This document shows, one piece after another, positions 1-10,045 of a stretch of DNA of 64,000 bases (positions are counted from its first letter, which is position 1; every line of letters begins with the position of its first letter). The stretch is from Atopsyche davidsoni (Eukaryota; Arthropoda; Insecta; Trichoptera; Hydrobiosidae). The notes under the pieces were generated by a model, which worked only from the letters and a program-made list of their open reading frames with translations, made no database searches and had not been told where the DNA came from. Made by a program: the position numbers and the translations under genes. The stretch lies in assembly GCA_022113835.1 (NCBI GenBank), contig JAILWY010000016.1, positions 10,881,501 to 10,945,500 of the forward strand. Direction: 5' to 3'.

Positions 1-175
1 TCGTTTCAGATTAGAAGAGTGCCAGCAGCGTAACGTAACCATTTGGATAACATCATCTTTTCAAAAATAATTTTCCATTGTGTGTTCTTATAATCAACAA
101 TAAAAAAATACTTGATTACTATTAGTTTTTTTTTGTACTGAACTAACAAATACCCGATACTCTCTTTGGACACCC
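1..175 (+). mobile_element. Right end of a mariner-type (IS630-Tc1-mariner) transposon
   Basis: The window opens inside a DNA transposon. Codons 2-70 read as the last 22 residues of a transposase (RFRLEECQQRNV... then TAA at 68-70). An A/T-rich tail follows, then the terminal inverted repeat ending GGACACCC at 168-175, followed by TA, the expected target dinucleotide. The same C-terminal codons and the same terminus occur at 10435-10605, where the left terminus is also present, so the family and orientation are clear. The body of this copy is outside the window, so whether it is full-length cannot be told. Confidence 0.85.
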
Positions 176-189
176 TATATAGTAATATT

Positions 190-470
190 TTTTTAAAAAG
201 ATGCGGCGCCCCTGGCCCCTAGAGAGTCGGAGGCGCCGCGGGTGTTTCATTCATTTGCTTGGACTATTCGGCGTTAATCGGCCGTAAATCGGGCGGGCCG
301 CAATGATGGCCGCGTCGTCATTGTTTTTTTTTTGCGGCCGCCGTGTTTGCTCACCTCCGCCGCGCGTCTCGCCGTTGACTAATTGCCAGATTTATGGCTC
401 TATCTGGGGCGATGCCTGTGGCCGCAGATGAACGTCCCCCCCCCCCCCACCCCCATGGTACATCAGATCA
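190..470. promoter_or_regulatory. G/C-rich block, candidate conserved non-coding element
   Basis: An abrupt G/C-rich block in A/T-rich sequence. It contains several TAAT/ATTA homeodomain-type cores (for example in CGTTAATCGG and GACTAATTGCC), CGGCCG and GGCCGC steps, a TTTATGG Cad/Abd-B-like site and a run of 13 C at 436-448. All frames are short and no splice-bounded exon is evident. The block resembles the other isolated G/C-rich blocks of this window. Regulatory function is inference. Confidence 0.3.
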
Positions 471-605
471 GATGCAATCGAAATCAAATACATCTCGATG
501 CCTGATAATGGTTTATCAGGTAAATATTTCTACAGTAGCGGTTTTGCTCGCAGTTGTGGGAAGGTGTTGAATTCTGATTTGTTAAAAAATAAAAAAAATA
601 AAAAA

Positions 606-678
606 TGTTTCCGCCCGGGATCGAACCGGGGGCCTTCCGCGTGTTAGGCGGATGTGATAACCACTACACCACGGAAAC
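606..678 (-). tRNA. tRNA-Val (anticodon AAC), copy 1
   Basis: Read on the minus strand, a complete 73-nt cloverleaf. The acceptor arm GTTTCCG pairs with CGGAAAC over 7 bp. The D-arm is in TGGTGTAGTGGTTATCAC, the anticodon stem TCCGC/GCGGA encloses loop CTAACAC (anticodon AAC, valine), and the T-arm CCCGG-TTCGATC-CCGGG is perfect. The discriminator is A. Internal A box and B box (GGTTCGATCC) are intact. A T-rich tract follows the 3' end on the transcribed strand, as expected for a Pol III terminator. The body is identical to the copy at 18069-18141, and about 30 bp of 5' flank (679-708) is shared with it. Confidence 0.95.
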
Positions 679-833
679 CAGATGCCGGGTGGACAGAATT
701 AGATCACTCGCTGATCACTGCGTATATTTCTATGCGCAGTGATAAAATAATGTGTATCGACTTGCTGTTTTGTTATCAGCAATGTCGCATTCGGATTATT
801 GGATTCCGGGTTACAAATTGTTATTTGCCGCGT

Positions 834-1050
834 GGGTGAAGGATCGGTAATGGAATAGAGGACTTGAAATGACTGTGGAGGGATGTTACTCGCCAAAGTG
901 GGTGGGCTCCTGCTATGAAAGGATTATATATAATACAGTTATTGGGTAATAGACTTAAAGAATATAGAACCTGGGAATAAGAAAACTGGCTCAGCATGAG
1001 TACATGCTCGGGGAGATGATCGCCAATCTGCTCTGAGGAGAGGCACTCGA
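834..1050 (-). repeat. Family A dispersed repeat, copy 1
   Basis: One copy of an unclassified interspersed repeat that recurs at ten loci in this window. Recognisable landmarks are ATCGGTAATGGA, GGCTCCTGCT, CTGGCTCAGCATGAGTA and the terminal GAGGAGAGGCACT. This copy lacks the central part carrying GCTGCTGCCCAATAGC. No coding potential is seen. The boundaries come from comparison with the copies near 11.4, 26.4 and 38.7 kb. Confidence 0.7.
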
Positions 1051-1119
1051 CGAAGAAAGACAAGGCGAACGGTGAATATCCACAAAGAGGGTGGCGGACT
1101 ACTTTTGGTTTGCGTCCCC

Positions 1120-2320
1120 CGACTGGTCACCCCTGACTGACGAGGTGAGTCCCCGATGCCCCCGGTGCTAATTTACGAGGTACGAAACGATCAAGTATGC
1201 AGCGCCCGAGTGTTTGCGGAGCGTCGGATTCTTTTGTTTTGCCGTCCCTTTTTTTTTAAGTTTTCAACAACAGGTGTCTCCGCTACTAGTTCTATACCTA
1301 TTATTACTTTGCTCAAATTCGCTAGGACCTAAGCTTATATTTGTATATACGTGTATTCAATTTTATACTACTGTACATTCATGTACGTCGTTCGTAAATC
1401 TGGCGACTCAATTATATTTTTATGATTTGCAAAGAATTTTATTTCCATAGGCAAAACAATCCTTATACGAGTGTTTTTTTTTTTTTTTTTTTACGAGTTA
1501 GTATGAAATTGAAAAAAAAATATCTGTGCAAGTACGACGGCGATTTTTTCTAGGATTTAATTTATTTTTAATATTCGGACACAACACCAACGCGAATATA
1601 TATTTTGACACCTTTGTTTTTAGTTAGTACAGTGGCATTGGGGTTTTTATCCGGCGACTGCAGTGGCCGCCCGGCGCGCCCAGATTTAATATCGCCCCCC
1701 CCGCGCGCCGCCCCTGGTCTCCGCCCCTCGCCGGGTATTAAAAAATGCAAGCTTGCCAAATAGTACTTTTTCTATGCTAGGAAAATTCTGCATTTTCCGT
1801 GCTCTCGTCAAATGGAAAATTTTTAGGTAGCGTTACCGCGCCGTTAGTTTTTATATATTTTGTTGGAGCTCTGTTTGCCAGATAAAATATGCCCAACACA
1901 GTATTTTGGAGACATTTTAAAAATGTCAAAAATGAAATACGTTTTTCTAGAGGTTTTTCAGATTTTTAAATTACACTTTTTTGATAAAAAGTTGAAAAGC
2001 AACCCTTTTTGACTATGCGCTATTATAGAATTCAGATTTTTATTCAATAAAATATTTAAAAAAAAATGTGAAATTAAAATAAATTGATTTTTTGACAAAT
2101 CTGTGATTTTCTGCATTTTTAGGATGTGCTACCTTTTAGTTTCAATTTATACGCTAATACGCATTTTTAAATTTGATTACAACACAAATAAAGATTCTCA
2201 GGAAGTATTGTGAAAATACAACAGGAAATTATGATTATTTTTCATTGAAAACATTTGCGCACACGATCTATTTCTTTAAAAGACTTTTGTCCTTGCACAA
2301 GTCTTTTTACTAGTAATATT
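1120..2320. other. Gene-free stretch, mostly A/T-rich, two small G/C patches
   Basis: G/C-rich patches lie at about 1120-1230 and 1660-1740; the second contains a C8-type run and CGCGCGCC. The remainder is A/T-rich with a T18 homopolymer near 1474-1491 and many A/T runs. I see no gene, RNA or delimited repeat. It presumably belongs to the intron or upstream region of the gene ending at 3625, but no exon can be shown. Confidence 0.4.
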
Positions 2321-2670
2321 CAGGTTTGTGTCGTCCCTCTCGGGATGGTCGAGTGGAGGGTTTGCCGTGCCGGGCGAGCCACCACCGCCAGCTGACTTTG
2401 ACGACTCGTATTTTTAAGTGGATTATGATTTAAATTTATCGATGTCAAGTGTGCTTTAATTCAAAGGTTTCGCTCCCGTTTTGAACTCGCCGATCAAAGT
2501 CGGCCAACAGTCACCTGGCGCAGGTGAGAGATATCCAGGCCCGGGTCCGAACCCTGACCTTTCGTTCCCGGAGGTTATCGCCGCAATCTTAATGCCCGCG
2601 AGGATTTATCGCGTCCTAATATGGACAATGACAACCAAAGAGCTGTTTAAATACGATGCTGGTTGAAATT
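2321..2670. promoter_or_regulatory. Candidate enhancer with TCF-like site and E-box palindrome
   Basis: A G/C-moderate block with two unusually clean motif matches. GATCAAAG at 2492-2499 equals the TCF/Pangolin core (CTTTGATC on the other strand). At 2511-2527 a perfect 7+3+7 palindrome, TCACCTG-gcg-CAGGTGA, holds two inverted CAGGTG E-boxes, the type bound by Snail/Zeb repressors or bHLH dimers. TTTATCGCG and TAAT sites follow. No sustained reading frame with splice sites is visible. Motif presence is observed; enhancer function is inferred. Confidence 0.35.
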
Positions 2671-3424
2671 CATTGTGTATATCTGATCTTGTTTTTTTTT
2701 TTTTTTTTTGCTTTTCGCATTATACAAATTTAATATTTCATTACTTAAAATTACTCTCCGGTAAAAGGCGGCTTGTGTGAATATTTATATATATATATTT
2801 ATACGTAAAATGAAGACATCGAAACTCGGACAACCCAAGCGAAGAGTCATGTTGTAGGTGGAAGTTACACATATCGATTATTTCATTGAGCCATTTCAAG
2901 TCATCAAATAAATAAAGTTTCTCACACTTTGCGAAATGTTATGAGTACACCATGTTAAAACGCGGCTTTTTAACTAAACAAGCTTAGTGTACTCCTTGCT
3001 ATGAAATTACGATGCAACATGATACGCGGAGAGGTGAAACCTTTATCCATTGTATGCAGTCTCTTACCAAAGCAGAGCGAAGAAAAATTTGTTTCAATGA
3101 CGTCACAGACGACGTTTTTGCAGAGTTTACACAAAAATGGATGTGCATAAGCCGATAAATGATATGTTTTGTGTCGATACACTAATTTTTCATTCAAGTT
3201 TATTTAATTATGATTGTAACTTTATTGTGTGAAACTGCCTTATATTATATGCACGTATATGAATTAGTGTCTCTTCTTGAAGTGAGAATAATTTGAAAAT
3301 GAGTTTTCAGATTCGAGTCTGCCTGTCGGTGGATATATCGGTAAACAAACATCGCGTCACACCGTTGTGACGCTTGCAAATCTGTCACTTCGAGACGTTG
3401 AACATCAGGTTTTGTTTGTTCCAG
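2671..3424 (+). other. Intron sequence ending in the 3' splice site of the terminal exon
   Basis: A/T-rich sequence with T-runs and a TATATATATA tract. It ends in a pyrimidine-rich stretch (GGTTTTGTTTGTTCCAG) whose AG is at 3423-3424, followed directly by the G/C-rich coding exon. No upstream exon was recognised in 1-3400, so this intron may be long. Confidence 0.55.
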
Positions 3425-3625
3425 GTGCCGCTGGTGGCTAATGTCGGCAAGGCGGGGCTGGGGACCGCCGGGGGCTCGGGACCGGGGACCACCCTGCCCC
3501 GCCCCGCGCCCCCAGCGCGCTCCAGCGTCTGGACGGCTGCGCAGAAGCGCTACCAGAAGCTGGCCATCACCAACGTCTTCAAGGAAGACACGAGCGACGA
3601 GGAGGACGAGGCCGGCGCCGCCTGA
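3425..3625 (+). CDS. Terminal coding exon of an unidentified gene (acidic C-terminus)
   Basis: A phase-0 exon of 66 codons ending in TGA at 3623-3625. It begins directly after a strong acceptor, has G/C-rich third positions against an A/T-rich flank, and is followed by a plausible 3'UTR. The encoded tail has a Gly/Pro-rich low-complexity first half (residues ~6-36 of the exon), then SSVWTAAQKRYQKLAITNVF, a short basic/amphipathic segment, and then KEDTSDEEDEAGAA, an acidic end with a consensus CK2 site (TSDEEDE). I do not recognise the family. The tail looks cytoplasmic or nuclear and regulatory, not enzymatic. An alternative is a chance frame in a G/C-rich block, but the coincidence of acceptor, composition, stop and polyadenylation signals argues for a real exon. 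Reading upstream through the acceptor would add 17 residues from an ATG at 3374; I reject that start because it lies in the intron's polypyrimidine region. Confidence 0.6.
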   Translation: MPLVANVGKAGLGTAGGSGPGTTLPRPAPPARSSVWTAAQKRYQKLAITNVFKEDTSDEEDEAGAA

Positions 3626-3920
3626 GCGCGAGAGGAAATCTTGCACCTGCACCGACCGCCACCTGAACCGATGTCTTCCTAATGTTAAAATTCATTACGT
3701 CCGATTGACAAGCTTGTCTGTTGTTCCTAAATATATAATTAAAATACCTCTGAAAAAAAAACTTTACGAATATTGAATTTTAATCTGTTGTTTATTAAAA
3801 AAAATATGTTATGTATCACATTTTTTTAAAATGATGCAGCACTCTTCAATTGAAAGATTTTTTGGCACACAAAGCATACCATTATTTTTAAAAATTAATA
3901 AAGCTTAATTGGTTTTTGTC
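3626..3920 (+). other. Likely 3'UTR with polyadenylation signals
   Basis: Composition drops from G/C-rich to A/T-rich directly after the stop codon. An ATTAAA lies near 3737 and a canonical AATAAA at 3897-3902, followed by T-rich sequence with TTGGTTTTTGTCTTCTC, suitable as a downstream element. The exact cleavage site cannot be decided. Confidence 0.45.
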
Positions 3921-4780
3921 TTCTCTTTTAGGATGTTTTGGAATAACCTGTTTTGGTTTTCCATGTAGGTAGTTTAATGCCCAAATGTTATTATCGTTGT
4001 GTGCACATTTCAACATGTCCAGTGAGTATTGCATTGTATCTCAATGATTATTGATTGTACAGAACGCTTGCCGTGAAGGTATTGGTTCGTATCCCACCTG
4101 TCGCGTAAAAAAAAATTGACGATGATATCTCATCTGTTCAATGCGAATCGATTGCTTTAAAACATATCTCACATTTAGCTAATTTCGTCAGTCATATTGA
4201 CGAAAAATTATTAATGGTATAACGCTTTAATCAAAATTTAATTCTGCTATGTAAGTGTTTTCAAAAGCTATGGCATAATTGGTTAAGAAATAGTATATAT
4301 TTGATCGAAGTGTCTTTTGTTTATAAGCCGTGGGTACTGGGTTCGTGGGTGATGTTTTATTATTTTTCGATAGTGTATATTTAGGAAGCCACAATTTTGA
4401 AAGTGTTACTAAAATGTACACGAAATATCGACAGTAGAAAAATCATCACGCTGATTTCACCTTCTAGGTCCAAAAGATAAATTGGATTTTTTATGTTTTA
4501 AATTTAAGAAAAAAATAATTCATTATATTTTTTTGTTTAAAAAATATATACTTTTATATATATTTTTTTAATTTCAAAACATTATTTGTTGGATACGTTG
4601 ACGTGTGTACGATAATGTTACGCAACCATGGTAGAGTGTTTTAAAAATATATTTTCGTTTATATTTATAATTACTAAGTTATGTATGTCTTGTTGTTTAT
4701 ACAACACAACCATTTAAGAAACAGAAAAATAAATATTTTTTTTACAATACATATGCTTATGTAATATAAATAAATAATTA
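3921..4780. other. A/T-rich intergenic stretch
   Basis: No gene or delimited repeat is seen. A weak B-box-like GGTTCGTATCCC near 4084 sits in sequence that does not fold as a tRNA; it may be a degenerate tRNA-derived SINE remnant. Confidence 0.4.
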
Positions 4781-5090
4781 AATAACCCCCTACTCCACCG
4801 TCGCGGGCCGAGGAGCTGAATACCCGCTGACGAGGCCCGCCCGCCCGTAAAAGGCATTTCCGTCGCGAAATTCGCAAAATAAATTCAATAATCTACCGGA
4901 TATCTACCAGACATCTATTCAATCTACGATCGTCAAGTATTCCAAGGATGGCGTCCTTCTGCAGAGACGAGCATCTCCGACTGGCTACTCGTTCTGTTTT
5001 TATGATTTCGGCGAGTGACCTTGGAGAGAAACGCTTGGCCCGATATTCTACTCGATCACTCACCTACTCCGAGAAGTGATAAGTCGTGAA
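4781..5090. promoter_or_regulatory. G/C-rich block, candidate conserved non-coding element
   Basis: A G/C-rich core at 4788-4850 continues into moderately G/C sequence with a Cad/Abd-B-like TTTTTATGATTT near 4997-5008 and a nuclear-receptor extended half-site TGACCTTGG at 5016-5024 (CCAAGGTCA on the other strand, matching the FTZ-F1/ERR pattern). There is no exon structure. Function is inferred from composition and motif content only. Confidence 0.3.
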
Positions 5091-6630
5091 AATATTTTTT
5101 AAAGGAATTAATAATTAAAGCAAGCAAATATTTTTGCTCTCATATTATCTAACTGACACATATATATTAACAATTTTTATTATATTCATAAGATAGTTAA
5201 AGCTGATAAACCGGTGCTTTGTGTGCAATATATCAGTTATAAATTTTATATCATTTAATTGCAATTAAAGCAATTATTATGTTTATTAAATTATTAAATA
5301 TGAATCACTTCTCATTTATGAATAAATTGAGTAAATAAATAAATTTATTTATCGCCACTGTTATAAATTCCATCGACGTACGCAAACATATCTGACGTTA
5401 CTTACTGCCATGAATATGAATTATTCAATCTCAGATGCGGCAACTCAATTGTTCATTTATTTAATAATTTATTACATAATGTATATCAATAGGTACGCTT
5501 ATCTTAAGCACCAAAGGCGTGGCAATGAGACAATCGATAGGAGTGGCTACGTCTTAGGGAAGCCCCTCTCAGAAGTTTTAACCTTTATGTCGCCATTAGA
5601 TATATCGTAATTTGAAATTATTTCAGAATATTTAGACTCATTGTGGAGTCGTTGCCGATTGGGGCGAATATAGCCTATTGAGAGCCGTCACATTGAAGGA
5701 TTGATTGAGTGAATGATAGGCCCTTACGTGGTAGTGCTGGGTGATTTGAAATGCAGATTTAACTCAAGGGTGGTTGACGGTACTCAAGGGGGAAACGTCT
5801 GAGTACTTCTGAATGGTGTGAGGAAGAAGATGACGAGGATCTCCCGCGGAATATGGAGTCGGGCACGCGCGTCCCCAGATGGCTCCCCAAGGTCCGGGCG
5901 TTGCTCCTGCAGCCTGCAGCCAACGCTCCTGACCGGAACTGCTATTTTAGACAAACTGCATAAGTCATAGTGCTGTCTACATTGCACGGAGATCCTTCAC
6001 CTCTTGTTATGTCACTTCATGGCTGGCGTTGCTTTGTGCGTGGACACGTTTAAGGCCCGCCTTATGCAGAGTCTTTGACTAAATTGCACCTGAGTTGCGT
6101 ATGGTATAATAACGCAACGGTATAGTTTAATTTATTAAAGTGTTTTGAAATTTTTATGCAAGATACAAGTTGCTATAAAAACATGCCGTATTGTCATTTA
6201 TTATATTCAAAGTCGTTCTTCAAATGAACCCTGATTTTTATTTATTATTCTAAGATTATCTAACCTATCTAATATAACGTAACAAAGAGTTGCAAAAAAT
6301 AGTAAACGATGACGGTTGATATTCCATTTTTATAAGGTCGCAGCCTGCATTTTATTTATGATTCTGCGCCGTTTTAGCGAGAGTTGTAATAAAGCGGAAA
6401 ATGACGCCATTACATAATCCATATTGTTCGGGCAGGTCTATAAAGTTTAAATGACGTCAAAGACTGCTTTTAATTTATGACTATGCGACTTTGAATGAAT
6501 GAATTCTTAATAATCATTTATGGGTATTTTTGGAAAAATTCTTCAAGGCGATAACAGAACCGGAAACATGGGAATTTGAACTAATAATAATCATTATTAA
6601 AAGCGATCTTCTACATGCACTAGTAACAGA
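5091..6630. other. Intergenic; mixed A/T-rich and moderately G/C sequence
   Basis: A/T-rich to about 5400. Between 5500 and 6070 are segments of balanced composition, including a G/C-rich patch at 5840-5945. 6070-6630 is A/T-rich, with repeated variants of a TTTATGA(C/T)T motif near 6354, 6418 and 6474. I found no supportable gene. The repeated TTTATGA-type motifs could be Hox/Caudal sites or degenerate repetition. Confidence 0.35.
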
Positions 6631-7035
6631 TAATTGCATTGCCAAGGTCATCCGCATTGCGAACTAAGTTGTGTTGGCCAACTCTTTGTCTAAATCCATC
6701 ACAGTGTTCAAGCAAGTCTCAGGCAGTAGCGACGAGCGTTGCCTTCGAGGTTCGACTCGGAGGGATCCCCGCTGACGTCAGCGTGGCGACCAGACGCGCC
6801 GCAGACGGCGACGGCGTGCCGCAGGCGGCGACGGCGCGGGGCCGGCGGGGCAGGATGCCCGGCCGCTGCTGCTGCAAGCCTGATGCCATTTATTAACCGA
6901 CAGCCAATGGAGGCTCTATTGACAATTATTGACTGTTTTAATCCTGGCCAACGAATCGACCGCGAAGCCAATTTTGGTCGATTACATAGAAACCGATTTA
7001 ACTGGATCTACCTGAGACTACTATGGACCCGTACT
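6631..7035. promoter_or_regulatory. G/C-rich block with CCAAT and TAAT motifs
   Basis: The core at 6725-6880 is strongly G/C-rich, with CGGCGACGG and CGGCGG repetition. The flank to 7030 is of balanced composition and carries CCAAT (6904-6908), ATTTATTAACCG and GACAATTATTGAC. A CCAAGGTCA half-site lies at 6642-6650. Three overlapping open frames on both strands are expected from the composition, and none is splice-bounded. Probably a conserved non-coding or regulatory element; an exon cannot be fully excluded. Confidence 0.3.
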
Positions 7036-7059
7036 TTCCAAGTATAAAAAAATGGCATC

Positions 7060-7215
7060 GTAGAATAAACAGTTTATTTTGCATCTGAAGATGACCAAGT
7101 TAACTTGAAACTAGTTATGCTTAAAATAAATAAACTCATGTGAAGTATAAAAAATGCCTTTCATTCATCAATAATATGAATCTTCACAAAGCAAATGCCC
7201 TGTCCCTCAACAATA
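7060..7215 (+). repeat. Hammerhead-like motif plus family D repeat tail
   Basis: Core elements in order: GTTTATTTTGCAT (7072-7084), CTGAAGA (7085-7091), a spacer containing the palindrome AAGTTAACTT (7097-7106), GAAA (7107-7110), the palindrome-bearing CTAGTT (7111-7116), then ATGC followed by an A/T stretch ending AATAAAC, complementary to the first element. This is the layout of a type I hammerhead: open stem I, CUGANGA, stem II, GAAA, short palindromic stem III, NUH. Downstream sequence to 7215 matches repeats at 24940-25060, 25388-25435 and 44094-44185 (landmarks GTATAAAAA, ATCTTCAC and GCCCTGTCCCTCAACAA). Self-cleavage is hypothetical: stem II is weak and one extra U lies between the core and the stem. 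Confidence 0.4.
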
Positions 7216-8870
7216 TTGTAGATACTTATTACAACTTATTATACTTTAGATATCTAAGCCATTTTTTTTCTTTTTCTTCCCTATTGTTTGTTAATCGTGT
7301 TGTTTTTCGCGTAGGTAGTTACGTTTGTTTAAACATATATCTTACTTATCTACCGAAAGCTTACGAGAGTGCACCTAGTACTGAAACACAGTGTAATAGA
7401 TATTGCATGGATTTTACTATGACAATATGTCGATCGGGACACATTTTTAAGGTAAAAAATAATTCTTATGCACACAAAAGTTGGTCACCCCTGCTGTATG
7501 GCATCCAAAGAATATTGGATAAGCATTCAATATGTAATATTAGTGAGTGAAAATTATAGAATATAAAAAGTGCAAACTTATATATTTTTATTATTTGCAC
7601 AGCGAGGTGTTAAAAGGTACAATAAGAGATAGATACAACATCATAGGGATTCTGGAGACGAAGTGAAAGAGCAGCCCTGGACTCAAAGGACTCTTTAACG
7701 GTAGTAACGACAAATAAGGAGATTAAGAGGATTATTAAAGAAAAGGTGTATCGATGTGGTGCTGCTTAGGGCACGAAGGATAGTTAGTGGCTGTATAAAA
7801 ATTGTACTTTTAAATATATGAATTATCGTATTAATATTTTTTACAAATCTGTAGAGTAAAAAAGTTTACTCTGGCTTCATAAAAACAATGTAATCAAATA
7901 TATATTATGACTGTCAATATTGTAATCTTGTTTTTGACTAAATATGATATTTTTCATTTATGGTATAAATTTGATAATTCACAATTTATACACGCTTTTA
8001 GAATGATTGACTCGGTTGTTTTTATTGGTTAAATACTTTACCGATATTGAGCACACTATAAAAAAAGCTCTTGGTGTAAATATTACTTGGAATTTTATTA
8101 AATAACAGATAGCACTGAAATTGATCGGTAACCTTTAAAAGTCTGGCAGGAAATCTGTTATGGTAAATCTAAAGGTCTATGCCTTGGTATAGATAATGTC
8201 TAGACGTTATTCGGGGATTCCTAGAAAATTATTAATCGCTAGGCGGAAGAGTTCAACTTGATGTGAAATTGATACGGTCTTCGGATAGAATAATACAAAG
8301 TATATTGAGGTTGCCGGTAGAGAAAAATTGGTAAAATATCAGATTTGTTATTTTGAATTTTTTTTCCTTTGAATGCCGGTTACAAGAATAAGAAATGTAT
8401 TAAAATATCAATTGCAAATTTCAATACACCACATATTAGTTTTAAATTTATTTACACTCGTATACATTTTATTTATTCTAAAAGAAGCATGGAGTAGATA
8501 GATATATCAAAAGTAAAATATACACGTAAACATTAGTGCTTTTATGCGATAACATACTTAAAAAAAAGTACATTTATCTGAGTGTTGTTTAATTTAATCC
8601 GGTAGAGGAGCAAATTTAAAAAAAAATGAAAGTGTTTTGTATTTAAATGATTGTATAAAAAAATCAATTCATTAGAAGTTATTTTTCATTTAAAAAAGGG
8701 GGCAAAACTCACCACAAATTAAAACTGATGGTAGAGTTCTCACAGTGTTGGTGAAAAGAACATGCGTTAATTTCAATAACACAAAAAAGAGATTATTATA
8801 TTATTAAAATATATCAAGTCAGTAATGTTGTAATGTAGTAATATAGTTTAGGTTTATAGCTCAGTTTACA
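7216..8870. other. A/T-rich gene-free stretch
   Basis: No tRNA, splice-bounded exon or delimited transposon. A 136-codon open frame at 7140-7550 has codon and residue composition like random A/T-rich sequence and overlaps the family D tail, so I do not call it a gene. Confidence 0.45.
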
Positions 8871-9090
8871 GGTATCGGAGTGTGCGGAGTGCGGGGCGCG
8901 GGGACAGGTAGGGTAGCTCATGAATGATGCGAGACTCGGGCCGGCTGTTTCCGGCGAGCATGGATGATGCTAATGGCGGCGGGCGGGCTTCCGGCCGGAC
9001 GCTCTCCACCCCCACACGTACATCCCCGGGGCTGCTTCAATTACCAGGGGCTGCTGGGCGGGGGTGGAAGCTGCGAGGCCTTACTGTCTA
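8871..9090. promoter_or_regulatory. G/C-rich block
   Basis: A 200-bp G/C-rich block in A/T-rich surroundings, with GGCGGGCGGGC and CCCCCACACG. No splice-site-bounded frame is visible. Same class as the other isolated blocks; function unknown. Confidence 0.25.
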
Positions 9091-9162
9091 CTACGTTGTA
9101 ACATACAAGCTATTTCTACCTCATATATAATTTTGTATTTCCAACCGCTACATTGTTGAGAA

Positions 9163-9614
9163 CAGTGGCTCTCAAACTCTTTTGGCCCACGGACCCCCTT
9201 TCATGGTCAAAACTTGCCCACGGACCCCCTATCATAGTCAAAACCTGCCTACGGCCCCTACATGAAAAACTACATAAATTCATATTATAGACTGTTTGGT
9301 GCAAGTATCGACTCTATTGCGTTCCTGTATTAACCTACCTGACTCACCGCGATGCCTGTTATAACTTGTATTTTATGCACCTGTCTATATTTATATTTTA
9401 CAGGACGTAAAAATCGCTAATAACGTATTCATTTTTATTTATTTTAACTTCGATATTAATAAAAATGTGTCACAATTTTTATATTTTATATTAAACCTTG
9501 CGCGGACCCCCTGACGTTGTTCAGGGACCCCCAAATCGATTTTAATTTTCTAAGTACCCCTGAATGATTCCAGGGACCCCCTGGGATCCGTAGAGACCAC
9601 TTTGAGAAGCACTG
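9163..9614 (+). mobile_element. hAT-type MITE, copy 1
   Basis: A 452-bp element bounded by CAGTGGCTCTCAAAC at the left and the inverted GAGAAGCACTG at the right. These are the typical hAT termini (CAGTGGTTCTCAA type). Both ends carry sub-terminal GGACCCCC/GGGGGTCC clusters. The flanking 8-mers (9155-9162 gttgagaa, 9615-9622 gttttgaa) agree at 6 of 8 bases, consistent with an aged target duplication. There is no transposase coding. It is homologous in inverse orientation to 49305-49722. Confidence 0.88.
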
Positions 9615-10045
9615 GTTTTGAAGTAAGCACAAGTAACAAATACATTGCTCTAAAAATGTCACTTGAATTTGATTCATCAAGTGATAAAACACACGTCTTC
9701 GAGTTTAAATAATATTTATACTAGAAATATTTATATAGTATTTAAATATTTCTTCTGTAACAGTCTGATTGCATTATTAGAAATAAAAGATTTTTCTAGG
9801 TAATTTAAAGCCTTTGTTTGTAAAAACATGATGCAATAATTAAACGTTAGTATGTAAGGGTTGCTAGTTTGTTGGCGGATGCAATGTGGTTTATGAAGGG
9901 GTGGGCGGTGCACGGGGGAGCTGGCCTGTGAGGTAATTGCAAAAACGTAGAGAAATAACGCCATTTTTATATTATTTATATTAACATACAAATACAGAAA
10001 GTATTGAAATCGCAAGAAGAAGAACAAGCATTTTTTTATTGTACA
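9615..10045. other. A/T-rich spacer between two transposons
   Basis: No feature apart from a short G/C patch at about 9885-9935. Nothing supports a gene. Confidence 0.4.

Noticed and set aside
4078..4100. Possible tRNA gene with B-box GGTTCGTATCCC
   Set aside because: No acceptor, D-arm or anticodon arm pairing could be formed.
7140..7550. 136-codon plus-strand frame
   Set aside because: The first part overlaps a dispersed repeat, the rest has random A/T-rich residue composition, and no family was recognised.
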